64,000 nt of DNA from Mesorhizobium sp. M3A.F.Ca.ET.080.04.2.1 (GTDB lineage: Bacteria; Pseudomonadota; Alphaproteobacteria; Rhizobiales; Rhizobiaceae). A model generated the notes under the pieces. It worked only from the letters and a program-made list of their open reading frames with translations, had not been told where the DNA came from and ran no database searches. Below are positions 57,488 to 64,000 of the stretch, one piece after another. How positions within the stretch are numbered: position 1 is the stretch's first letter; each line of letters starts with the position of its first letter. The DNA lies in contig NZ_CP034451.1 in the NCBI RefSeq assembly GCF_003952525.1, forward strand, positions 5,122,501 through 5,186,500. The letters are read 5' to 3'. Made by a program: the position numbers and the translations under genes.

Positions 57488-57787
57488 CTATGGAACGGCG
57501 TCGGTTCCGACGATGCCACCCTCATTCTCCAGAATGCCGATTCGCCGGACCTCGGAGCGATTGAGCTTCAGGCGAACGCCAATACCGCCGCCGTTTTCGG
57601 CAATGAAAACAGCGCCGGCCTTTTCGAGCGCGGTTTGCAGTGCGTCGCAGATGTCCCGGTCGGGGAGGGTGATCCGACGCTCGAATTCTTCGATGACCAA
57701 CTCATCCACGCCTGAATTGCTGGCGAGCTTTTCGCGGGTCCATTCGACCAGCGCGCGAGCGGCGCGGCATTGGGCACCAGTGATCAT
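57488..57787 (-). CDS. Small XRE-like helix-turn-helix protein
   Basis: A 99-residue protein opening MITGAQCRAARALVEWTREK and LASNSGVDELVIEEFERRIT, which has the spacing of an XRE-type helix-turn-helix. It ends in a short beta-rich tail (FIAENGGGIGVRLKLNRSEV). Proteins of this length with the MITGAQxRAARAL start are common in rhizobia and may bind DNA. AAGGAATC lies just before the ATG. Targets are unknown. Confidence 0.75.
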   Translation of the reverse strand: MITGAQCRAARALVEWTREKLASNSGVDELVIEEFERRITLPDRDICDALQTALEKAGAVFIAENGGGIGVRLKLNRSEVRRIGILENEGGIVGTDAVP

Positions 57788-57873
57788 CGTAAGATTCCTT
57801 TTCAGATGCCGTCGTGAGCGAAATCACCCCTCTAGTGAAAATGAGTACGCTTCCGGCGCGATCGCTCGACCTG

Positions 57874-59271
57874 TCAAAATGGGTATCGCGTCCGAAAAGG
57901 GAAGGGCCGATCCCGCTCGCTGGTGTCCCCATGCGAAGCTGCCGTTCCGCTTGCCGCTATTTGCATCCGTTTTCGGCGATGGTCGTCTTCCAGTCGGCCG
58001 CGATCCCGTCGAAGCGTCTCCTTTGCCGATCCGCCATCCTTGAGCACATAAGGTGCCAGACGTGCGTTCATCTGCTCGATGAGCTTGGCGTAATAGGGTT
58101 CTGCCCAGAAGTCCTTCACCACGAATAGGCTCTGGTAGAACGCTTCATTGTACGGTGTAGCGTTGCGGAACGTCTCCGACTGCAGAATGCGGGCGTCGGC
58201 GGTATAGCCTCCAAGGTCCGCCCATTTTCGTTGGGTGTCATCGCGAACGAGCCATGCGAGGAACTTCCTGGCTTCCGCTTGCTTGCGCGAATAAGACACG
58301 ATCGAGATACCTTGGCCACCCAGAGCCGTGAATCGATCTCCGTCCGGTCCAGCCGGGCTGGCGAAGAATCCCGTGACGGAGGCGTTCGGATTTGTCGCTG
58401 GGTTCACCAGTGCCGGAAAGAAGGCGAAGAAGTTCATACTCATTGCCGCCAGACCGCCGGTGATCGCCAGGTCTTCCTCTCGATTGGTGGTATTGCCCCA
58501 GTCCGGCGGCGTGAAGGAGTAGAGCTTCTTGTAAGCCTCAAGCGCCCTGATGGCCTGCGGCGAGTTAACGATGCCTTCGATCGCACAAGTGCTGTAGTTC
58601 CCGAGTTCGCCGCCATAGCTGAACAACTCGGACATGAAGCCCATGATCAGACCGTCGCCGTGCTGCTCTGTGTAGATCGCCACGCCATAGCGCGGCGGAT
58701 TGGCGTGTGGTCGGTAGAAGAACTCGGCGATGTCGCGCAACTGCATCCAGGTTTTCGGCGGGGCGAGATTGTAGCCGTACCTCTCTTTGAAGGCCTTCAT
58801 TTCGGCAGGATTCTCGAACCAGTCCTTGCGGTAGGCCCAGCCGACCGCGTCGGCCTCGAGCGGAATGGCCCAGTAGCGTCCGCTGCCCTTTGGATATTCT
58901 GAATAGTAAGTCATCGACGCCGGCGTCATGACCTTGGTCAGATCGGTCTCCTTGACGAGGTCGGTCAGCTCGACATAGTGACCCTCCGTGGCACCAGCTC
59001 CAAGCCATTGCGAATCGCCGACGACCATGTCGTAGGCGTCGGCGTGGGCATTGAACTCCATGAATGCCTTATCTTGGAAGTCGGGCCAGTTCACGGTCTC
59101 GACCGTGACCTTGACCCCTGTCTCCTTCTCATACTCGTTGGCGAGTTCCTGCAGATAGTTGGCCGGATCCCATTCCGCCCACAGGATCGTGAGTTCGGTC
59201 GCAACAGCCCGGCCACCAGGCGGCAGCAGTGCAATGACCGCCAACAGGCCGATCCACATTCGGTTGAGCAT
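57874..59271 (-). CDS. Extracellular solute-binding protein with frameshifted tail
   Basis: A 465-residue family 1 solute-binding protein. MLNRMWIGLLAVIALLPPGG and RAVATELTILWAEWDP show a signal peptide. The body is a normal sugar-type binding protein (DAYDMVVGDSQWLGAGATEG; YAKLIEQMNARLAPYVLKDG). After SAKETL the frame changes: the sequence in a shifted frame reads DGIAADWKTTIAENGCK and a stop at 57957, the normal end, while the present frame runs on to 57874. A one-base change near 58010 would explain this. AAGGAGG lies nine bases before the ATG and overlaps the stop of the cyclase gene, so the two are coupled. No permease or ATPase for it lies beside it. Confidence 0.88.
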   Translation of the reverse strand: MLNRMWIGLLAVIALLPPGGRAVATELTILWAEWDPANYLQELANEYEKETGVKVTVETVNWPDFQDKAFMEFNAHADAYDMVVGDSQWLGAGATEGHYVELTDLVKETDLTKVMTPASMTYYSEYPKGSGRYWAIPLEADAVGWAYRKDWFENPAEMKAFKERYGYNLAPPKTWMQLRDIAEFFYRPHANPPRYGVAIYTEQHGDGLIMGFMSELFSYGGELGNYSTCAIEGIVNSPQAIRALEAYKKLYSFTPPDWGNTTNREEDLAITGGLAAMSMNFFAFFPALVNPATNPNASVTGFFASPAGPDGDRFTALGGQGISIVSYSRKQAEARKFLAWLVRDDTQRKWADLGGYTADARILQSETFRNATPYNEAFYQSLFVVKDFWAEPYYAKLIEQMNARLAPYVLKDGGSAKETLRRDRGRLEDDHRRKRMQIAASGTAASHGDTSERDRPFPFRTRYPF

Positions 59272-59284
59272 GCCCCAATCCTCC

Positions 59285-62200
59285 TTAGGGTTGCGCAGTC
59301 GCTCCTTGCGAAAGCCGTTGCAGCAGGAGTCCGGCCTCCAATAAGTCAGGCGTGTCGAGGCCTTCGTTGAAAGTCGTATAGACCGGTGCGAGTAACGATC
59401 GCGCCTCCTTGTCGCGGCCGCGATTGACCCAAAGTCCCGCGAGGCGAAAAGCGGCTCTCAACTCGGCCAACACCGCGCCCTGCTCGCGGGCGGCGGCCAG
59501 AGACTGCCGCAAAAGGTCTTCGGCGGCGTCGCCAGGCGGGTCCACCCGTGACAGCAACTCTGCTTTCGCATTCAACAGCTCGGGCAGCTGATATGTAGAG
59601 CCTGATTTAGCGAGCGTGTCGAACGCCTGCTCCAGAACGGCCAGTCCCTCGCTTGTCTCGCCGCGCTCGCCGCAAGCCCGCGCTAGCGCACACAGATAAG
59701 CGGCCATCCCCATGTCGGCGCCGGTCGCGGCCATCGCTGCGATCCCACCGCGCATCTCGCCAATCCCATCATCCAACTCTCCCAGGCCGGCAAGCGCCCA
59801 GCCGAAGAAAGCGCGAGCCTGTCCTAGCAGAAGCGGGAGGGCAAACTCGGTGCACACAGCAATGGCTTTTTCAGTCCAGAATCGCGCCTCGCCGGGCTCT
59901 CGCCGGAGGAGGTGGACAACGCCGAGCGCCATCTGTGCCTGCGCCAAACTAAGGGGGTGCGAGTCACGCTGGGCCAGAGCGACGGCTTCCCTTGCCTGCT
60001 GGATCGCCCCATCAGGCTTACCGCATATGCATAGCATCTGCGCATGAAAGGACCTGCAGCAAACGCCGGGATCGTGCCCCGTATAACCCCACGCAAGGTG
60101 CCGATGCCGCTCGTAGTCGTAGGTTCTGAGACCATATCTGACAAAGGATTCAGCCGGTCCGTACTTGCCCAGATAAAAATTGACGCCCCAGAGCTGATGA
60201 TGTCCCTCCAGCAAGTACTCCGAATCGGCGGATGCCTCGGCGAGCTCCATCCCAAGCGTCCTGCACTGGTGAGCGAGCGCTTCGGCGGCGCGCAGGTCGC
60301 CCGAGATCGTTCGGCAGGCGCTCTCGCCGCGTACCGCGGCAAATAGCTGGATCTTGTCGCCGAGCCGCGCGGCAAGCTCCCGCGCGGTCGAAAATGCCTG
60401 CAGAGGCTCCGGGGCGGCCCAACCTTTGGCCGGAACGAGAGCCGAACCCATCGCAGTCCACAGCGCAACTTCCTGCCTGAGGCGGGTTTCGGAAGCGGGC
60501 AGCGACACTATAAGCTCAAGCCCTTTGGAGAAGTGGGCGGCGGCCTCGCGGTTGGCAGATCTTGCCATCGCGCGTTGCCCCGCCCGCAGCCACCATGGCA
60601 CGGCCTCAGCCGCCAATCCGGCCAGCGTGTAATGCTGCGCCACGGTCTCGGGTTCGGCCTCGGCGATTTCGGCGAACTCGCCTTCGAGCGCTGCTGCGAT
60701 CCGGCCATGGATTTGCTGGCGCCGGCTCTTCAACAGGCTCTGGTAGGCAGTGTCGCGCACCAGCGCATGCTTGAACGTGTAAGTCGTCTCCGGCGCGGTG
60801 CCGCTGCGAAACACCAGCTCGGCCCGTTCGAGCTGGTGGAGTGCATCGTCGAGCCGCGCATGGTCCGTTCCGCTCACCGCAGCGAGCAGCCGGCGGCCGA
60901 AGATGCGCCCGATGCAGGCGCCGATCTGAGCCGTCTCCTTGACCGGCGACAGCCGGTCGAGGCGCGCCATCAGCGAGTCTTGCAGGGTCGATGGAATTGC
61001 CAGGTCGGGCAGCGGCTCGATCGCGAGATACTGCCCCTCGGCCTCTCGCAGCAGCCCGGAGTCGAGGACCGTCCGGGTTAGCTCCTCGACGAACAGCGGT
61101 ACACCTTCCGTATTGGCCAGGATCCGATCGGCAATCTCGCGAGGCAGCTTTTTGTTGCCTGCAACGCGCTCTATGATCGCTATGCCGTGTTCGCGTTCGA
61201 GTCGTTCGAGCTGCACCATCTCTATCGATGATAGAGTCTTCCAGCGCGGCTCGAATTCCGGTCGTGCCGTCACCACCAACAAGGCGCGCAGGCCAGCGAG
61301 CCGCTCAACCAGCATCGCGAGCCACTCCGCCGTCGTCGGATCTATCCAGTGCGCGTCTTCGACCAGCACAAGCACCGGCTTGTTCGCTGCCGACACCTCG
61401 ACAAGCCGTATCAACGCCGCCAACGTGCGCGCCCTGAGCGTCGGCGCCGGCAATCTGGGCGGCTGGTAGCGTTCGCCTGCTTCGACCGACAACAGGACAG
61501 CCAGCAGCGGCAGCACCTCGCCCGCCTCCAACTGCAGCCTGGCGCACAGTGCCCTGAGTTTGTCGAACCTGCTATCGGCACTGTCGTCACTGACAAAACC
61601 CGCCGCTCGCTCGAGATGCATTATGAGAGGATGCAGCGCGCTGTTCGTGTGATGGGCCGAGCAGAAGAAGCGCAGCTCGGCGTGCGGTTTGGTACCCACC
61701 CGCTCCGCCAGGGCCGCAATCAGGCGCGACTTGCCAATGCCCGCTTCGCCGCTGAGCAGTACGACCCGAGCCTCCGCCGTTGCCGAGCGGTGCCAGCTTT
61801 CGAGCAGGAGTGCCAGCTCACGGTCCCGCCCGACCAGAGGTGCAAGCACGGAGTGCCGTGCTTCGAACCGGCTTTCAGTGGCTGTTTCACCGACAACGCG
61901 CTGGCATCGCATCGGAGTGGCAAAGCCCTTCAAAAGACGCTCACCGAGGTCAGCTGTCGCGAACAGCCCGGCGATCAGCCTTTGCGTTGTGTCGGCGATG
62001 ATGACTGCGCCAGGTTCTGCGAGTGCCTGCAGCCGGGCAGCAAGGTTGGGCGTGTCTCCAACAACGGCTTCCTCTTGTGCAGCACCTTCGCCGACCAGGT
62101 CGCCGACGACGACCAGTCCCGTGGCGATGCCAACTCGCGCCGCTAGTGACTTGCCGCCGGGTGCGTTCAGCCGACCGGTGGCCGAAACAGCGGCAAGGCC

Positions 62201-62668
62201 GGCTCGTACGGCGCGCTCGGCGTCATCCTCGTGCGCCTGTGGCCAGCCGAAATAGGCGAGCACGCCGTCGCCCATCAGCTTGGCGACGCGCCCGTCGTAG
62301 CGAGCGATCTCGCGCGCAACCGCCTGCTGATACGCGAGAATGATTTCGCGCATGTCTTCCGGGTCGAGCGCCTGCGTAAGCTGGGTCGAGCCGACGAGGT
62401 CGACGAACATCACAGTGAGTTGCCGCCGCTCTGCGCGAGATTCCGAGGCGGCAGGCGAAGGCTGAGCCGCGGTGGGCCGGATCTGATCCTCGGCAAGGGC
62501 TGCAATGGCGCTGAGTAACTTGCGCCGATGGCCAATCGACGTGATCCCGAGCGCCGTCAGATCGTCGGCGGTCAGGCTTGGGAGCACCTCTTCATCGATG
62601 TCGTGGGCACCGAAGGCCTCGGCATACTCGCCGAGACCGAGGCTCACCAGCCATGCCCGAACATCCAC
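59285..62668 (-). CDS. SAM domain - class III cyclase - AAA ATPase - TPR signalling protein
   Basis: A 1127-residue multidomain protein. Residues 1-64 are a SAM domain (VDVRAWLVSLGLGEYAEAFG). Residues about 75-255 are a class III nucleotide cyclase with both metal-binding Asp (FVDLVGSTQL and MGDGVLAYFG) and the GIATGLVVVGDLVG motif. A NACHT/AAA-type ATPase follows from about 270 with the P-loop LSGEAGIGKSRLIAAL, then a long TPR-like helical region to the C-terminus. Start: GTG at 62668 with GGGAGG upstream, instead of a 13-residue longer frame. It may make cAMP in response to a ligand or protein. It is translationally coupled to the solute-binding protein that follows. No membrane segment. 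Confidence 0.9.
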   Translation of the reverse strand: MDVRAWLVSLGLGEYAEAFGAHDIDEEVLPSLTADDLTALGITSIGHRRKLLSAIAALAEDQIRPTAAQPSPAASESRAERRQLTVMFVDLVGSTQLTQALDPEDMREIILAYQQAVAREIARYDGRVAKLMGDGVLAYFGWPQAHEDDAERAVRAGLAAVSATGRLNAPGGKSLAARVGIATGLVVVGDLVGEGAAQEEAVVGDTPNLAARLQALAEPGAVIIADTTQRLIAGLFATADLGERLLKGFATPMRCQRVVGETATESRFEARHSVLAPLVGRDRELALLLESWHRSATAEARVVLLSGEAGIGKSRLIAALAERVGTKPHAELRFFCSAHHTNSALHPLIMHLERAAGFVSDDSADSRFDKLRALCARLQLEAGEVLPLLAVLLSVEAGERYQPPRLPAPTLRARTLAALIRLVEVSAANKPVLVLVEDAHWIDPTTAEWLAMLVERLAGLRALLVVTARPEFEPRWKTLSSIEMVQLERLEREHGIAIIERVAGNKKLPREIADRILANTEGVPLFVEELTRTVLDSGLLREAEGQYLAIEPLPDLAIPSTLQDSLMARLDRLSPVKETAQIGACIGRIFGRRLLAAVSGTDHARLDDALHQLERAELVFRSGTAPETTYTFKHALVRDTAYQSLLKSRRQQIHGRIAAALEGEFAEIAEAEPETVAQHYTLAGLAAEAVPWWLRAGQRAMARSANREAAAHFSKGLELIVSLPASETRLRQEVALWTAMGSALVPAKGWAAPEPLQAFSTARELAARLGDKIQLFAAVRGESACRTISGDLRAAEALAHQCRTLGMELAEASADSEYLLEGHHQLWGVNFYLGKYGPAESFVRYGLRTYDYERHRHLAWGYTGHDPGVCCRSFHAQMLCICGKPDGAIQQAREAVALAQRDSHPLSLAQAQMALGVVHLLRREPGEARFWTEKAIAVCTEFALPLLLGQARAFFGWALAGLGELDDGIGEMRGGIAAMAATGADMGMAAYLCALARACGERGETSEGLAVLEQAFDTLAKSGSTYQLPELLNAKAELLSRVDPPGDAAEDLLRQSLAAAREQGAVLAELRAAFRLAGLWVNRGRDKEARSLLAPVYTTFNEGLDTPDLLEAGLLLQRLSQGATAQP

Positions 62669-62884
62669 GTGCCTACCTCCCAGGCGGCGGAGGCTTTGCC
62701 CGAGCAATATATCGCAAACGCTAAGTTGGGTCGCGCCTCTTATGCGAGGAGCAGTGCCAGCTTAGGGCCGTGCGCGATCCTATCGCACGCACCGACCGCA
62801 TGACGTCCGCGCGGGGCGGATCCTGAGACTTGAATTCGATGAACTCGGTCCCGAATGGGACGAGTACATCAAATGGAGGTGGTC

Positions 62885-63410
62885 TTACCTGCACTACAAA
62901 GCGAACAATCCGCAAACGGCTCCAATCACGACATCCGCGCGCATGAAATGATAGCGCGTTCCCGGCGTTATAGCCTGCAGTGCGGCAACCGTGATCCAGC
63001 GCTCCTCCTGCCTCAGCCTTGGGGCTGATGCGGGCGGGGCGGAGGCAGCGGTGGTGCTCATTGCTTCCGACAAACGATTGTCGTGTGTGCCTTTCCGATC
63101 TCTTTGATTCGTAGGGCGTCCTCCGTAGGGCCGCAAGCGCACGTTCGCTTCGATGATCAATCGCGCTTCGAAGACCTCGGCGGGAGCGCCTGCGGTCGCG
63201 CAGTACTCGGCAGCGAAGTGCACGCCCCGGATGACGAAGAAGGCGCTCGTCTTGCTCCGTCTCGGCGATCATGCCGCGGGGCGGGGCGAGGCAAACCGAA
63301 CTCGACCGCGAGATCGCGCTCAGAACGCAGTCGATCGCCTGGCTCAAAACAACCGTCACACGGCCGCTTCCGCTGAAGTGCAGCAGATTTCTTGCGCAAC
63401 CAATTTGATC
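62885..63410 (-). pseudogene. GntR/FadR-type regulator pseudogene
   Basis: Pieces of a GntR regulator lie in three frames. One gives FEPGDRLRSERDLAVEFGLP, the classic GntR helix-turn-helix start; a second gives MIAETEQDERLLRHPGR, the end of the DNA-binding domain; a third gives VHFAAEYCATAGAPAEVFEA and RLIIEANVRLRPYGG, the start of a FadR-type effector domain. At least two frameshifts are needed, and the rest downstream is degenerate. It is divergent from the ABC ATPase gene and was probably its regulator. Confidence 0.65.
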
Positions 63411-63498
63411 TATCTTGACACCGGTTGCGATACCAATGTCATATTGGTTCGAGCAATCCAAAGATTGGTTGCGCCTAATTGCTGGAGGCAGGGAGCTG
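63411..63498 (+). promoter_or_regulatory. Candidate promoter and repeat region for the ABC ATPase gene
   Basis: TTGACA (63415-63420) is a good -35 box; a weak -10 (GTCATA at 63438-63443) follows at 17 bases. Further on is CAATC-CAAA-GATTG (63459-63472), a small inverted repeat, near several TTGGTT elements that could be the operator for the now broken GntR regulator. GGAGG and GGGAGC lie before the ATG at 63499. Confidence 0.45.
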
Positions 63499-64000
63499 AT
63501 GAGTGTGACTGACAGCAAGGGATATCGATCCGGCGCCGCCGCCGAGGGCAGCGGTAGCGATGGTCACAGTCGCCAAGCCGCAATTAACGAACTCGCGCAA
63601 ATGTCGGACAACTGGGCCGCGCCCGCTGTCGAGAAGATGCAAGCTGAATGGGACTCCAGGCGCCATGACATGCGCCCGGTTCTCAAGGTTGATGAACTCA
63701 GCAAGGCCTTCGGCGCAGTCAGGGTCCTCAACGACGTCACTTTCCAGATGCCCGAAGGGGAGGTCATTTCCCTTATCGGCGCGTCTGGCTCGGGAAAGAG
63801 TACGTTATTGCGCTGCATAAACTTTCTGGAGACGCCGACCTGGGGGAAGATCGAGGTGATGGGCGATGCGATCTCCATCTCCTCCAATCGACAGGGCAAG
63901 AGCGAAATCACCAACCGCGCGAAGATCCGACTCTTTCGCCAGCGGACTGGCATGGTGTTCCAGAGCTTCAATCTCTGGCCGCACCGCACTGTGATCGGCA
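63499..64000 (+). CDS. Amino-acid-type ABC transporter ATPase, partial
   Basis: The first 167 codons of an ABC ATP-binding protein; the frame is open to the window edge. The Walker A motif is ISLIGASGSGKSTLLRC at about residue 95, and the Q loop region reads RTGMVFQSFNLWPHRT, the pattern of polar amino-acid (GlnQ/HisP) importers. It has a long polar N-terminal extension of about 56 residues (GSGSDGHSRQAAINELAQMS) before the domain proper starts at VLKVDELSKAFGAVRVLNDV. I start at the ATG at 63499 with GGGAGC upstream; a start at the ATG near 63670 would give the standard length. It is expected in the inner membrane complex; the permeases are outside the window. Confidence 0.85.
   Translation, partial: MSVTDSKGYRSGAAAEGSGSDGHSRQAAINELAQMSDNWAAPAVEKMQAEWDSRRHDMRPVLKVDELSKAFGAVRVLNDVTFQMPEGEVISLIGASGSGKSTLLRCINFLETPTWGKIEVMGDAISISSNRQGKSEITNRAKIRLFRQRTGMVFQSFNLWPHRTVIG

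Noticed and set aside
62721..63518. 265-residue minus-strand frame as a gene
   Set aside because: It covers only one of three frames of the GntR pseudogene; the rest is not protein-like and it lacks a ribosome site.

Overview
The window looks like chromosomal DNA of a rhizobial alphaproteobacterium, most likely Mesorhizobium or a close relative. The reasons are high GC, the carB / carA / GatB-YqeY / dnaG / rpoD content with alphaproteobacterial-style protein sequences, many LysR regulators and solute transporters, and a tRNA-Ile2(CAU) next to integrase debris. The genus is inferred from general resemblance; no database search was run.

Left part (1-29 kb) is mostly core and housekeeping. It holds a cupin; carB and, 11 kb away, carA (carbamoyl-phosphate synthase); an SH3 secreted protein; an ArsR / MFS divergent pair; a LysE / LysR divergent pair; a RibD-like reductase; a PCMT-like methyltransferase; a divergent mntH / mntR pair; a YpfJ-type zinc peptidase; a TetA-like MFS; YqeY; a YkuD_2-like secreted protein; a GNAT; an internally deleted MFS pseudogene; DUF2061; a Na/Pi symporter; an RcnB-like protein; dnaG-rpoD; a GYD protein; a DCC protein; a PadR regulator with a His/Gly-rich head; and HlyU.

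Middle part (29-44.6 kb). Here lies a complete two-gene Pnkp-Hen1 RNA-repair operon (29262-33214). It is followed by an azoreductase / LysR pair; an HtrA-like protease divergent from a paralog that has lost all three catalytic residues and is followed by a LuxR-type regulator; an SDR; a parDE toxin-antitoxin pair with a clear operator; an OmpA-family protein with a long Gln/Lys/Pro repeat region; a YcgN cysteine-cluster protein whose 3' end is reiterated as a 29-bp tandem repeat; a small secreted protein; a SIMPL protein; and tRNA-Ile2.

Right part (44.6-64 kb) looks like an eroded genomic island. Immediately after the tRNA come the tail of a tyrosine integrase and then a run of broken genes: a DUF5677 fragment, a SEC-C gene with a stop and three frameshifts, a LysR lacking its HTH start, a metallo-hydrolase tail fused head-on to a MocR-type aminotransferase lacking its head, and an internally deleted class III aminotransferase. 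Intact cargo includes mmsA, a LysR, a TTC38-like TPR protein, an amidase, two Rnk-like proteins, a small HTH protein, and a SAM-cyclase-ATPase-TPR signalling protein translationally coupled to a solute-binding protein with a frameshifted tail. The window ends in a frameshifted GntR regulator and the start of an amino-acid-type ABC ATPase.

The observations most worth following are the RNA-repair operon, the protease/pseudoprotease/LuxR cluster, the cyclase-binding-protein operon, the 29-bp hairpin repeats grown from a gene end, and a structured candidate sRNA near 39.5 kb.
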